64,000 nt of DNA from Oceanobacter antarcticus (lineage in GTDB: Bacteria; Pseudomonadota; Gammaproteobacteria; Pseudomonadales; Oceanobacteraceae): NCBI RefSeq assembly GCF_044962685.1, contig NZ_JBBKTX010000016.1, positions 1-64,000 of the forward strand, in the 5' to 3' direction. Within the stretch, counting starts at the first letter, position 1, and each line of letters opens with the position of its first letter. Under the pieces are notes generated by a model that was not told the origin of the DNA, did no database searches, and was given only the letters and a program-made list of their open reading frames with translations. The position numbers and the translations under genes were made by a program. This document shows positions 7,709-16,552 of this stretch, piece by piece.

Positions 7709-8903
7709 TCTCCGTTGCCTTGTGGCTGCCTCCAGTCTGATGGTTTTACCGGTACTGGCTGACAGTGGTCATCAGCATGAAACCGCCGCTGCGGGAGAGA
7801 CTGGGCAAGACCGGACGCTGTGGCAACTGGATGTAGTGATGGGCTATCAGAAGACCGCGACACCACGGATTGCCGGTTTTCTGCCTTACGACGGTCATTA
7901 CCGCAGCGCCGGATTTGGCTTGCAACACCTGGATATCGGACGGTCGTTTCGGTTGCCAGATCAGGGCGTGTATGGGCAGGTGGTGGTGTCGCGTCACAGC
8001 AGCAGTACCGACATCCACGAAGCCTGGATCGGACACCGTAGCGGTGCTTGGCAGCTACAGGCTGGGCAGCAGTTGGTTGATCTTGGTTGGCTGAATCGAT
8101 TGCATAGCCACGACCGCTTGTTTGTTGATCTGCCGCTGATGTATCAGGCGATGTGGGGTGGTGAGTGGTCAGAAGCCGAAGTACGGCTGGGCTATCAGAG
8201 GCTGGATTTGGATTCAAATTCGGGTCTGTGGCAGTGGCATTCAGCGCTGAGTTTGCTGGGCACCAGCCAAATGAACACCGCCAGGGACGGCGTGGCTGCC
8301 ATGGTCACTACTGCCGTCAGTGCTCGCTACGGGCAGTGGCAGCATGCCATCAAACTGGATGTGTATGGAGCCGAGGTGGGGCAACGGGGCATGCAGTTGT
8401 TCTCCACCAGTACGGCCACTCATAGTCATGGCTCGACGGCGACCGAGTATTTTGACGGTGGTATTGGTCATATCGCCATGGGCTTGTCCAGTGAGTGGGA
8501 CAACACATGGGGCCGCTGGCGGCTACAGGGCGAGTATCAACAACGTCAGGAAAAAGGGGATCTCAGCAGTGCTGCCGGGCAAACCACCGATGCCAGCGCA
8601 GTACTGGATCTGCGCAGCTGGGGCAGTTATCTCGACCTGTCGTGGCAGCAATCAAGGCTGGCAGCCGGTGTACGCTGGCAGACGCTGGGCAGTGATGTGG
8701 GCTTGAGCCGGGTATCTGGAGATGATCTGGCCGATTCGATTCTTAACCACCAGAGCCGCAGCCCCAGCTATCTGAATATGCTGATCGCCTGGCGTTTGCC
8801 ATGGCAGGGCAGCAAGCTGCGGCTGCAATATAATGTGCCCCTGACCGATGCCCTGGCGCTGCCCAGAATACAGCTGCAGTGGCTGTACAGCGTGGCGTTT
8901 TAA
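7680..8903 (+). CDS. Putative outer-membrane beta-barrel protein linked to MbnP/MbnH
   Basis: This 407-residue protein has a signal peptide (SSLMVLPVLA) and a His-bearing mature start (DSGHQHE). Many alternating-hydrophobicity strands rich in Trp, Gln and Tyr follow, ending in a C-terminal Phe (LQWLYSVAF), as in outer-membrane barrels. A second His patch reads THSHGS. I do not recognise a named family with certainty. The start overlaps the MbnH gene by 29 bp, implying co-translation. A role as exporter, porin or metal-loading partner of MbnP is inference from position. Its stop abuts, head to head, the stop of ybaK. Confidence 0.75.
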   Translation: MTALPIRLNNLRCLVAASSLMVLPVLADSGHQHETAAAGETGQDRTLWQLDVVMGYQKTATPRIAGFLPYDGHYRSAGFGLQHLDIGRSFRLPDQGVYGQVVVSRHSSSTDIHEAWIGHRSGAWQLQAGQQLVDLGWLNRLHSHDRLFVDLPLMYQAMWGGEWSEAEVRLGYQRLDLDSNSGLWQWHSALSLLGTSQMNTARDGVAAMVTTAVSARYGQWQHAIKLDVYGAEVGQRGMQLFSTSTATHSHGSTATEYFDGGIGHIAMGLSSEWDNTWGRWRLQGEYQQRQEKGDLSSAAGQTTDASAVLDLRSWGSYLDLSWQQSRLAAGVRWQTLGSDVGLSRVSGDDLADSILNHQSRSPSYLNMLIAWRLPWQGSKLRLQYNVPLTDALALPRIQLQWLYSVAF

Positions 8904-9383
8904 TCAGCTCTCGCTGGCAATAGCCGCCAGTTTTCCGCGCGTTAGCGCCAGCAAGTCGGCGGCTGCCAGTTCGATCTCCAGCCCGCGACGGCCACCGCTG
9001 ACATTGATGGTGGTCTGCTGTTCGGCGCTGCTGTCCAGTACGGTGGGTAATAACTTTTTTTGCCCCAGTGGACTGATGCCTCCCACCACATAACCGGTGG
9101 TTTTTTCCGCAACAGCAGGATCGGCCATATCGGCTTTTTTGGCACCCAATGCTTTGGCGATGGCTTTCAGGCTGAGTTTTTTGTCCACCGGGATAATCGC
9201 CACCGCCAGGGTGCTTTGATGGCCACTGAGGCTGACCAATAAGGTTTTGAACACCTGTGAGGGAGGCAGGCCAAGTGCTTCCGCAGCCTCACCACCCCAA
9301 GAGTCGGCCTTGGGGTCGTGTGGGTATTCATGCAGGGTGAACGTGATCCCGGCTTTTTTGGCCAGGTTAATGGCAGGGGTCAT
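8904..9383 (-). CDS. ybaK: Cys-tRNA(Pro)/Cys-tRNA(Cys) deacylase YbaK
   Basis: This 159-residue protein is full length for the YbaK/EbsC family. It has the YHEYPHDP-like start (TLHEYPHD), the VFKTLLV segment, the key lysine region DKKLSLKAIAKALG and the YVVGGISPLGQKK signature. It hydrolyses Cys wrongly attached to tRNA(Pro) by prolyl-tRNA synthetase. Its ATG overlaps the stop of the DUF1653 gene by 4 bp, so the two are translationally coupled. Confidence 0.93.
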   Translation of the reverse strand: MTPAINLAKKAGITFTLHEYPHDPKADSWGGEAAEALGLPPSQVFKTLLVSLSGHQSTLAVAIIPVDKKLSLKAIAKALGAKKADMADPAVAEKTTGYVVGGISPLGQKKLLPTVLDSSAEQQTTINVSGGRRGLEIELAAADLLALTRGKLAAIASES

Positions 9384-9682
9384 AACGCCTCCACAGGCAG
9401 GGTATCCGGCTTGGACGGCAGCTCGATAGGCCCCAGATAATCAAACCGGGCAACCGCTTCACCTGCCACGTTGACGGTTTCAATAAACATCTGGTATGGC
9501 CGTACCCAGTGGCTGAAGTCGCCATACAGGGTGCGGTAGTGCACCAGCCATTCTTCGGTTTCGCTATGGCGTACCAGACCGAAGACTTCGTAGTCCTGGC
9601 CCTTGTAATGGCGGTAACGCCCAGGACGCAGGCCCGCCGGGCAGGGATTCACGGTGTTGGCTGTGGGGTACTGCAGACTCAT
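9380..9682 (-). CDS. DUF1653 protein
   Basis: This 100-residue protein carries the DUF1653 core: PGRYRHYKGQDYEVFGLVRHSETEEWLVHYR, with the later YGDFSHWVRPYQMF. Described in two parts, the core lies at about residues 18-85. The family is small, soluble and of unknown function. It overlaps ybaK by 4 bp and sits 14 bp downstream of the SIMPL-domain gene. Confidence 0.85.
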   Translation of the reverse strand: MSLQYPTANTVNPCPAGLRPGRYRHYKGQDYEVFGLVRHSETEEWLVHYRTLYGDFSHWVRPYQMFIETVNVAGEAVARFDYLGPIELPSKPDTLPVEAL

Positions 9683-9696
9683 GGTATGACTCGTCC

Positions 9697-10404
9697 TTAT
9701 TCCAGTTCAAAACGCACATCGACACTGGCGCTGATGGTTTGTTGCTGTACCAGCATGGGGGCGCTCTTGCTGCGGCTATCGACGGCCATTTCCCGCATGG
9801 CGTACATCGGCTGGGGTGAGCCGGAACCGCTTTCGCTAATCGCCAGGACGTTCCCCAGCCGGCTACCGAGGGTGCTGGCCATCAGTTTGGCCTTGTCTCT
9901 GGCTTTCAGCAAGGCGGCCTTTAGTGCCTGGTTTTCCAGCCCATCGCGATCGTCGAAACGAAATTGACTCTGGCTGATTTGCACCAATGGGTTTTGCATC
10001 AGTTGATGCACCAGTTCGCCGTAGTTATCCAACTGGCGCAGGGTAATCGCGATCTGGCGGGTGACCTGTTCGCCGACATAGGTGCGGCCTTTTTCATGCC
10101 ATTGGTATTGGGGGTAATTGGAAATCTGCTCAGCTCGCACCAAATCTTCGGCAATGTTCAACTTGCGGGTGACTTCCATCAGCTGATGAAAGCTGTCGTC
10201 GACCTGACGTTTGGCATCTGCCAGGGTCGGGCGGGTATCGCTGATATTCAGGTTGAGCAACAGGTAATCCGGGGTTGCCTGAACATCGGCACTGGCAGAG
10301 ACCTGGACGTAGGCTTCTTCGGCAGCCTGGCTCGGCAGTGCCAGCAAGGTGATCAGCGGCAAACACAACAGCAGGGCAGTATGGGTGAGGCGTGTCATGG
10401 GCAT
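9697..10404 (-). CDS. SIMPL-domain (DUF541) periplasmic protein
   Basis: This 235-residue protein has a clear signal peptide (LLLCLPLITLLALPSQAAEE). A SIMPL/DUF541 domain follows, with VQVSASADVQATPDYLLLN at its start and YGELVHQLMQNP with ALLKARDKAKLMA in the second half. E. coli YggE is the best-known relative and is linked to oxidative stress, but the molecular function is unknown. It lies in the minus-strand block after thiL, 44 bp downstream, and may be read through from it. Confidence 0.85.
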   Translation of the reverse strand: MPMTRLTHTALLLCLPLITLLALPSQAAEEAYVQVSASADVQATPDYLLLNLNISDTRPTLADAKRQVDDSFHQLMEVTRKLNIAEDLVRAEQISNYPQYQWHEKGRTYVGEQVTRQIAITLRQLDNYGELVHQLMQNPLVQISQSQFRFDDRDGLENQALKAALLKARDKAKLMASTLGSRLGNVLAISESGSGSPQPMYAMREMAVDSRSKSAPMLVQQQTISASVDVRFELE

Positions 10405-10448
10405 TCCTTTGTCAGGGCATTGAGTGGAAATTCTGACCGCATTCCGGT

Positions 10449-11423
10449 TCAGAAGTGCTGGTAGCCGGATGTTTTCAGTTGCAACGGCAGGCCATCAAGC
10501 GAAACGGTCACTGCGGGTGGCTGACCGGGGGCTGATGGCTGACACTGGCCAATACGACTCAGGGGAAGAGCCAGTCGTTGCGCCAGTGCCTGAATGCTGG
10601 CCTGCTGTGCAGGGGAGGCGGTAAATAATAATTCATAATCGTCGCCACCCGTCAGGCAGTTGGGCCAGTCGGGATGACCGCAGCCGACGGCTGTCGGAAT
10701 CTGCTCTCCGGTCAGGGCCAGGCTAACCGCCGAGGCGGTGGCAATATGGTGGGCGTCTTGCAACAGGCCGTCGGAAATATCCAACGCGGCTGTGGCGATC
10801 CCCAGCAGTGACTGGCCAAGTGACAGCCGGGGTGTGGGGTAATAATAAGCGGCAGCGAGCCCATCGGTGGTCTCAGGGTTGGCCAGCACGGTGGGCAAGG
10901 ACAGGGCTGCGGCACCAATATATCCACTGACCCAAACATCATCTCCGACCCTGGCACCGCTGCGCGTCAAACCGGTTGGTGTCGGGGCAGTGGCTACCCA
11001 GCCCTGTACCAGGATGCTGATTACCAGGGCTGGCCCACGAGTGGTGTCGCCCCCCAACAGGCTAATACCGAATTCGGTAGCGGCGTCGCGCAAGCCATGA
11101 GCAAAATCATCAAGCCAGTCCGTTTGGTTGTCTGGCAGAGTGAGGCCGAGTAAAAAACCCTGTGGCGTCGCACCCATGGCCGCCAGATCACTGACGGCAC
11201 AGCGCAGAGTGCGCTGGGCGATCAGTTGGGCAGGGGCGTTGGCAGGGAAATGAACGTCGGCAACCTGGGTGTCGAGGCTTTGTACCAGGTGCTGACCCGC
11301 AGGCGGGCAAATAACGCTGGCATCGTCACCAACGCCCAGCAGGGTCGCAGCGTTTTGCGGGTAGCCGCTGCTGAAGCAGCGCTGTATCAGCGCAAATTCA
11401 GAACCACCCGGCTGCTCGCTCAC
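10449..11423 (-). CDS. thiL: Thiamine-monophosphate kinase
   Basis: This 324-residue protein matches ThiL (AIR synthase-related fold). It has the N-terminal GVGDDASVICPP, GGDTTRGPALVISI and the C-terminal LTGGDDYELLF. It converts thiamine monophosphate to thiamine diphosphate with ATP. The start is GTG, overlapping the TGA of nusB (GTGA), so translation is coupled. The nusB-thiL pair at the end of the riboflavin operon is the standard gammaproteobacterial order. Confidence 0.95.
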   Translation of the reverse strand: MSEQPGGSEFALIQRCFSSGYPQNAATLLGVGDDASVICPPAGQHLVQSLDTQVADVHFPANAPAQLIAQRTLRCAVSDLAAMGATPQGFLLGLTLPDNQTDWLDDFAHGLRDAATEFGISLLGGDTTRGPALVISILVQGWVATAPTPTGLTRSGARVGDDVWVSGYIGAAALSLPTVLANPETTDGLAAAYYYPTPRLSLGQSLLGIATAALDISDGLLQDAHHIATASAVSLALTGEQIPTAVGCGHPDWPNCLTGGDDYELLFTASPAQQASIQALAQRLALPLSRIGQCQPSAPGQPPAVTVSLDGLPLQLKTSGYQHF

Positions 11424-11908
11424 TGTTCTTTGTTGTCCTGCCGCTGTGGTGCACGGGCACCACGAATCTCGACCGCCCGTTCACGCTGGGCCAGTTTGTC
11501 GAGGACGCCATTGATGTACTTGTGGCCGTCGGTGGCACCAAAGATTTTGGCCAATTCCACCGATTCGTTAATTACGACCTTGTAGGGTACATCTGGCCGA
11601 CGGCACATTTCGAAGGCACCAAGACGCAGAATGGACAGCTCAACCGGTGTCATTTCATCAAGGCGACGATCCATCAGCGGGGCTATTTTTTCATCCAGAG
11701 CAGAACGCTCACGCGGTACGCCGTGGAGAATGTCGTGGAAATACTCCAGGTCGACCTTGCTCATGTCGTTATCGGCACGAAATTCCGATTCAATCTGAGT
11801 CAGGTTGGCACCGGCGATATGCCACTGGTACAGCGCCTGCAAGGCAAAACCACGCGCTTTGCGGCGCGCAGCAGGACTGGGTTTATGGTTGCCAGAAGCA
11901 CGTGACAT
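11420..11908 (-). CDS. nusB: Transcription antitermination factor NusB
   Basis: This 162-residue protein is a typical NusB all-helical protein, with ARRKARGFALQALYQW at the start and YKVVINESVELAKIFG toward the end. It binds boxA RNA with NusE/S10 in rRNA antitermination. It follows ribH by 5 bp and overlaps thiL. The C-terminal tail is slightly extended and basic, and probably disordered. Confidence 0.95.
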   Translation of the reverse strand: MSRASGNHKPSPAARRKARGFALQALYQWHIAGANLTQIESEFRADNDMSKVDLEYFHDILHGVPRERSALDEKIAPLMDRRLDEMTPVELSILRLGAFEMCRRPDVPYKVVINESVELAKIFGATDGHKYINGVLDKLAQRERAVEIRGARAPQRQDNKEQ

Positions 11909-11913
11909 GCGGA

Positions 11914-12390
11914 TCAGGCCTCCAGGGCGGACAGCAGGGAAACCATTTCAAAGGCAGACATTGCCGCTTCTTCCCCTTTGTTGCCGGCCTTGGTGCCAGA
12001 GCGTTCAATCGCCTGTTCAATGCTGTCGACGGTCAGTACACCGAAGGAAACCGGTACGCTGTATTCCAGCGAGACGTTGGCCAGGCCTTTGGTGCATTCA
12101 CCAGCGACGTATTCGAAGTGTGGTGTACCACCACGAATCACTGCGCCGAGGGCAATGATGGCATCGTATTGTTCAGAGGCGGCGATACGCTGCACTACCA
12201 GAGGAATCTCAAACGCACCCGGTGCGCGAATAATCGTGATGTTTTCTTCGTCAACACCGTGACGCAGCAGGCTGTCGACCGCGCCTTCAAGCAGGCTTTC
12301 CACAACAAAGGCGTTCCAGCGACCAACGACAATGGCGTATTTACCGTCGTTCGGGGTGAGGTTGCCTTCAATGGTTCTGATCTGTTTCAT
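11914..12390 (-). CDS. ribH: 6,7-dimethyl-8-ribityllumazine synthase
   Basis: This 158-residue RibH has VVGRWNAFVVESLLEGAVDS, the substrate-binding PGAFEIPL and the GAVIRGGTPHFEYV motif with the catalytic His. It condenses 5-amino-6-ribitylaminouracil with dihydroxybutanone phosphate, which RibB supplies, to form lumazine. It forms a hollow oligomer in the cytoplasm. It sits 30 bp downstream of ribBX. Confidence 0.96.
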   Translation of the reverse strand: MKQIRTIEGNLTPNDGKYAIVVGRWNAFVVESLLEGAVDSLLRHGVDEENITIIRAPGAFEIPLVVQRIAASEQYDAIIALGAVIRGGTPHFEYVAGECTKGLANVSLEYSVPVSFGVLTVDSIEQAIERSGTKAGNKGEEAAMSAFEMVSLLSALEA

Positions 12391-12420
12391 GAGTATTTCC
12401 AGTTTGTAAGCAGGGGAATG

Positions 12421-13536
12421 TCAGGCATCAAATGGCAAGTATTCGGTAATTTCGAGATCGAAACCCGAGATGCCGCTGTATTTCATTTCCGAGCTGAGCA
12501 GGCGCATTTTCTGAACGCCCAGCTCGCGCAGGATTTGGGAGCCGGTGCCAATGGTCAGGAAGGCACCGGAGCTGTCCTTGTTGGGACTACGCACCGGGCG
12601 GGCGCGGCCAAAGAAGTCATCAAGACTGTCTTCAATCGATTCGCGCTGACCCGCCGACAACAACACCAGTACGCCTTCGCCTTCATCGGCGATACGTTGC
12701 AGCGCATGGGAAGACGACCAGCTGGAGCCGCTGGTTGGGCGCATGCCCAGCACGTCGCGCAGATAGTTATTGGTTTGTACCCGCACCACGCAGGGGCTGT
12801 CCGGTTGAATGTCACCGAGGGTCAGCGCCAGATGTGTTTCGTTCTGGATGGTGTCGCGGAAGGTGTGTAACACAAAATCGCCATATTCGGTGGAGATATC
12901 GTCCTTGCTGACCAGCTCAACGGTTTTTTCATTGGCAATGCGGTAGTGGATCAGGTCGGCGATTGTACCAATCTTGATGCCGTGCTTTTCCGCAAACACT
13001 TCCAGTTCCGGGCGACGGGCCATGGTGCCATCAGGGTTTAATACCTCAACGATGGCAGCGGCGGGGTTAAGACCCGCCAGGCGTGCCAGGTCACAACCGG
13101 CTTCAGTATGGCCAGCGCGACTCAGTACACCACCCGGACGGGCGCGTAACGGGAATATATGCCCCGGCTGGACGATGTCTTCCGGTTTACCCATCGGGTT
13201 CACAGCGGCGAGAATCGTGGCGGCGCGGTCGGCGGCAGAAATACCGGTAGTGACGCCTTCGGCGGCTTCAATGGAAACCGTGAACGGGGTGTAAAACTTG
13301 GCGCCGTTGGCGGTTACCATGGCGGGTAAACCGAGGTAATCACAACGTTCTGCTGACAAGGGAAGACAGATCAGGCCACGCGCTTCGGTGGCCATAAAAT
13401 TGATGATTTCTGGCGTCACTTTCTCTGCAGCAACAATAATATCGCCTTCGTTTTCACGGTCTTCGTCATCCATCAGGATGACCATTTTACCGTCATGGAT
13501 GTCGGCAATAATTTCTTCGATGGTGTTCAGTGCCAT
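12421..13536 (-). CDS. ribB: DHBP synthase with degenerate GTP cyclohydrolase II-like domain (RibBX type)
   Basis: This 371-residue protein has an N-terminal RibB domain (about 1-200) with DDEDRENEGD and RAGHTEAGCDLARL. It makes 3,4-dihydroxy-2-butanone 4-phosphate from ribulose 5-phosphate. The C-terminal region resembles GTP cyclohydrolase II but lacks the three zinc-binding Cys of RibA (the DAL..RCDCG segment). GCHII activity is therefore unlikely, as in gammaproteobacterial RibBX proteins. A separate ribA should exist elsewhere. I chose ATG 13536 (MALNTIEEI, the family-typical start). The frame extends to a TTG at 13551, which is less likely. Confidence 0.92.
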   Translation of the reverse strand: MALNTIEEIIADIHDGKMVILMDDEDRENEGDIIVAAEKVTPEIINFMATEARGLICLPLSAERCDYLGLPAMVTANGAKFYTPFTVSIEAAEGVTTGISAADRAATILAAVNPMGKPEDIVQPGHIFPLRARPGGVLSRAGHTEAGCDLARLAGLNPAAAIVEVLNPDGTMARRPELEVFAEKHGIKIGTIADLIHYRIANEKTVELVSKDDISTEYGDFVLHTFRDTIQNETHLALTLGDIQPDSPCVVRVQTNNYLRDVLGMRPTSGSSWSSSHALQRIADEGEGVLVLLSAGQRESIEDSLDDFFGRARPVRSPNKDSSGAFLTIGTGSQILRELGVQKMRLLSSEMKYSGISGFDLEITEYLPFDA

Positions 13537-13602
13537 AATGAGCCTGTTCAAAATAACCTGTGAGTGTGTGTCGGTGCCGATCTTGTTGCCGGTCAGTTCC
13601 GC

Positions 13603-14256
13603 CTATTTCCAAAACCCGTGTTGCGCCAGAAAAGCCGCATCCATGGGTGTTTTTTCTGTGGTTGCTGGTGCCTTGACCAACTGTTCCAGATAGCGGGCAA
13701 TCATATCAACTTCCAGGTGAACCTGCTGACCCGGCTGAATGGAAATCAATGTTGTCTCAGCCGCAGTATGGGGCACAATATTCAGTGTAAAGCCGTCGTC
13801 GTTGAGGGCATTGACAGTCAGGCTGACGCCGTCGACAGTGATCGAGCCCTTGGCGGCGATATAACGCGCCAGTTCTGTTGGAGCATTGATGCCGAGGCGA
13901 ATGGAACGTGCATCGGCCTGACGACTGCTGATACGGCCAACGCCATCAACGTGGCCACTGACCATATGGCCGCCCAGGCGGGTCGTCGGCAGTAGCGCCT
14001 TTTCCAGATTCACCCGTGTGCCTGCTTGCCAGGCACCAATACACGTGTGGGACAGTGATTCGCGTGAGACATCGGCCACAAAGCCGTCGCCGGGCAGTGC
14101 CACGACCGTCAGGCAAACGCCGTTGGTGGCAATGCTGTCGCCGAGTGTGACATCAGTCAGATCCAGCGCACCGCTGCGGATCGTCAGACGCAGGTCGCCA
14201 GAGACGCTAATAACGCTGGCGACGGTGCCGATCGCTTCGATAATTCCTGTAAACAT
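13603..14256 (-). CDS. ribE: Riboflavin synthase alpha chain
   Basis: This 217-residue protein has two tandem lumazine-binding barrels, each with its signature: MFTGIIEAIGTV with GDSIATNGVCLTV in the first, and GSITVDGVSLTVN in the second. The enzyme dismutates two lumazine molecules to riboflavin plus the pyrimidine precursor. It lies between ribD and ribBX in the riboflavin operon. It is called ribC in some species. Confidence 0.96.
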   Translation of the reverse strand: MFTGIIEAIGTVASVISVSGDLRLTIRSGALDLTDVTLGDSIATNGVCLTVVALPGDGFVADVSRESLSHTCIGAWQAGTRVNLEKALLPTTRLGGHMVSGHVDGVGRISSRQADARSIRLGINAPTELARYIAAKGSITVDGVSLTVNALNDDGFTLNIVPHTAAETTLISIQPGQQVHLEVDMIARYLEQLVKAPATTEKTPMDAAFLAQHGFWK

Positions 14257-14326
14257 GGCTGCTCTCTATCGGTCTCTATTTTTATTGGCATTGGCGACAA
14301 GCCGGATGCCGTTGCTCAGTATTCGG

Positions 14327-15466
14327 CTAACCGGGCTGATCTTGTTCAGGTCGTAAGGTCAGGCGCAGATCGTTGCCAATCATGCGTATATCCTGCCATT
14401 GCCAGCGCATCTGTTGTTGCATGCTCTCTAGTGGCAGCACCAGTAACGGGCGGGCACTGCTGCCCAGCAAGGTGGGTGCGCAGTACAACACCAGTTCGTT
14501 TACCAGACCGGATTCGACAAAGGCCGCCGCCAGGTGAGCGCCACTTTCGACCAGCACTTCGTTGTGGCCTTGTGCGGCCAGAAACTGCAGCAGAGCTGGC
14601 AGGTCGACCTTGCCAGAACGGGTCGGCGGGCTTTGCCAGAGTGTCAACTGGCCCAATTCTGCCGCCCGCTGGACGGTGACGCGAGTCGGGTCGGTAACCG
14701 CCAGCAAAATATCCCCAGACTGGTTAAACAGTTTTTCGTTGCCGCTCAGCCGTTGCTGGCCGTCAATCACCACCCGCAAGGGCTGACGCCACAGGTGTTC
14801 AGGCTGTTCAATACCGGTTTCGGCTGGCCGGACGGTCATCGATGGGTTGTCGATCAGCACCGAGCTGGCACCGGTAATGACGGCACAGCTGCGCGCCCGT
14901 AAGCGTTGAACATCACGTCGGGCGTCCGGGCCGGTGATCCATTGGCTGGCGCCGCTGGCCATGGCAGTACGTCCATCCAGGCTTTGGGCCAGTTTGATGC
15001 TGACCCAGGGCAGCCCACTGCGCATACGCTGGATAAAACCGGTATTCAGGGCTTCGGCCTGGGCTTGCAAGCAGCTTTCTGTGACCTCGATTCCGGCATC
15101 GCGCAGGTGTTGAAAGCCGCGTCCGCCTACTTGGGGGTTGGGGTCGCGGCAAGCGCCAACCACTCGGGCTACACCGGCTGCTGCCAGGGCGTTGGCACAG
15201 GGGGGGGTGCGGCCAAAATGGCTGCAGGGTTCGAGGGTGACGTAAGCGGTGGCATGTTGGGCCTGATCACCGGCCATGCGCAGGGCGTGCACTTCGGCGT
15301 GTGGTCCACCGGCTTGCTGGTGCCAGCCTTCGCCGATCAAGCGGTTGTCCTTGACGATGACACAGCCAACTCGGGGGTTGGGGCTGGTGGAATAAAGGCC
15401 GCGTTCAGCCAGTCGCAGCGCTTTGGCCATCCAGTATTCATCGCTGTGTTCAATAGGGGTATTCAT
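14327..15466 (-). CDS. ribD: Bifunctional pyrimidine deaminase/reductase RibD
   Basis: This 379-residue protein has an N-terminal deaminase domain (about 1-145) with zinc ligands in HAEVHAL and PCSHFGRTPPC, and a C-terminal NADPH-dependent reductase domain (about 150-370). It performs the second and third steps of riboflavin synthesis from GTP. Its ATG overlaps the nrdR stop by 4 bp (ATGA), so nrdR and ribD are translationally coupled. Confidence 0.96.
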   Translation of the reverse strand: MNTPIEHSDEYWMAKALRLAERGLYSTSPNPRVGCVIVKDNRLIGEGWHQQAGGPHAEVHALRMAGDQAQHATAYVTLEPCSHFGRTPPCANALAAAGVARVVGACRDPNPQVGGRGFQHLRDAGIEVTESCLQAQAEALNTGFIQRMRSGLPWVSIKLAQSLDGRTAMASGASQWITGPDARRDVQRLRARSCAVITGASSVLIDNPSMTVRPAETGIEQPEHLWRQPLRVVIDGQQRLSGNEKLFNQSGDILLAVTDPTRVTVQRAAELGQLTLWQSPPTRSGKVDLPALLQFLAAQGHNEVLVESGAHLAAAFVESGLVNELVLYCAPTLLGSSARPLLVLPLESMQQQMRWQWQDIRMIGNDLRLTLRPEQDQPG

Positions 15467-15948
15467 GCGTCGACTGCCGTGATGACGGCAGCGGTGACAC
15501 TGTCTGTCAGGCGTTCAATTTCGGCGCGGAATTCGTCCAGATCCTTGAAACTGCGATATACCGAGGCAAAGCGGACGTAAGCGACTTGATCCAGCTGGCG
15601 TAATTCGGCCATGACACATTCGCCGATCTGGCGACTGGAAATTTCTCGGTCGTTTTTGTTACGAATGGTTTGCAGGATGCGATGGATGGCAGCATCCATG
15701 GTGTCGACCGGAATCGGGCGTTTTTCCAGTGCTCGTTCAATGCCGCTGCGGAGTTTGCTCTCGCGGAAGGTTTCCCGTTCACCATTTTGTTTGATCACAT
15801 GGGGAAAGGTCAGTTCGACGCATTCAAACGTGGTGAAACGCTCGGCACAGCCCAAGCATTCGCGACGACGGCGAACCTGGGCGCCGTCAGCCATCAAGCG
15901 TGAGTCGACCACCTTGGTTTCCGGATGTGAACAGAATGGACAATGCAT
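15463..15948 (-). CDS. nrdR: Transcriptional repressor NrdR
   Basis: This 161-residue protein starts MHCPFCSHPETKVVDSR. The zinc ribbon uses CPFC and a second Cys pair in ECLGCAERF, and is followed by an ATP-cone domain. NrdR senses ATP/dATP and represses ribonucleotide reductase genes by binding NrdR boxes. No NrdR box or nrd gene is present in this window, so it acts in trans. It heads the ribD-ribE-ribBX-ribH-nusB-thiL run. Confidence 0.96.
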   Translation of the reverse strand: MHCPFCSHPETKVVDSRLMADGAQVRRRRECLGCAERFTTFECVELTFPHVIKQNGERETFRESKLRSGIERALEKRPIPVDTMDAAIHRILQTIRNKNDREISSRQIGECVMAELRQLDQVAYVRFASVYRSFKDLDEFRAEIERLTDSVTAAVITAVDA

Positions 15949-16062
15949 AGGCGGAACTGACTAAAGAGCGTGATACGGCCATCGTGGCCAAAGCGCGCCA
16001 GTGTACTCCTGACGGAATGGTCAGGCAATGGCATTCGCTGCAGAGGGACAGACAGAATTGAA

Positions 16063-16422
16063 TCAGGCGCTCTCGCAAGCACTGGCGGTCAGGCGTTCGA
16101 TCAGTTCATCGAGTGGCGTCGGGTCGGGTTCAAAGTGATCGATATTGCCCCAGTTGCGGAATGGACTCACGGCAAAGCCCTGGGTGACATCGTTAAAATA
16201 GAGACAGCGGCGGCTGAAGGTCGCCAGTACCCAAAAGCCGCAGCCTTCATCGGCCCAGGGGTGCTGTTGCCAGATCTCGGCATTCGGCAGGCGCACCAGT
16301 TCCCAGAGGGCTTTGGCAGGTGCTTCCATGCTGGTTTCTGCGCGTTTGATCAGATCCAGTAGGCGGGATTCAGAAATAGGAGTCCAGCCACCACAGGCGC
16401 ATTGTTCGGTTGACGTCGTCAT
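16063..16422 (-). CDS. Hypothetical protein between glyA and nrdR
   Basis: This protein of about 119 residues has a Cys-rich start (TEQCACGGWTPI) and the motifs ALWELVRLPNAEIW and GFWVLATFSRRCLYFNDV. I do not recognise a family. No signal peptide or membrane segment is visible. I chose the ATG at 16422, which has AGGA about 10 nt upstream. Two more in-frame starts reach 16470, adding a hydrophobic stretch that looks like non-coding sequence. It breaks the usual direct glyA-nrdR adjacency. Confidence 0.55.
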   Translation of the reverse strand: MTTSTEQCACGGWTPISESRLLDLIKRAETSMEAPAKALWELVRLPNAEIWQQHPWADEGCGFWVLATFSRRCLYFNDVTQGFAVSPFRNWGNIDHFEPDPTPLDELIERLTASACESA

Positions 16423-16552
16423 CAGAGGCATCCTGAGTATCAGAAAGAGTACGATCGGAACTTCTTGCACGAGCGCTGCGATTCTAAAACGTCGGGGTCA
16501 AGTTGCAATAAAAAACTGCAGTGTCGGGTGAAAATCTGTGTTGAGCAGGCGT

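Noticed and set aside
11647..12870. 407-codon plus-strand frame across nusB, ribH and ribBX
   Set aside because: It is antisense to three clearly recognised genes and shows no family resemblance; it is a shadow frame.
13537..13602. FMN riboswitch before ribBX
   Set aside because: The 66-bp gap is too short for the conserved RFN element and shows none of its helices; the gene lies inside an operon.
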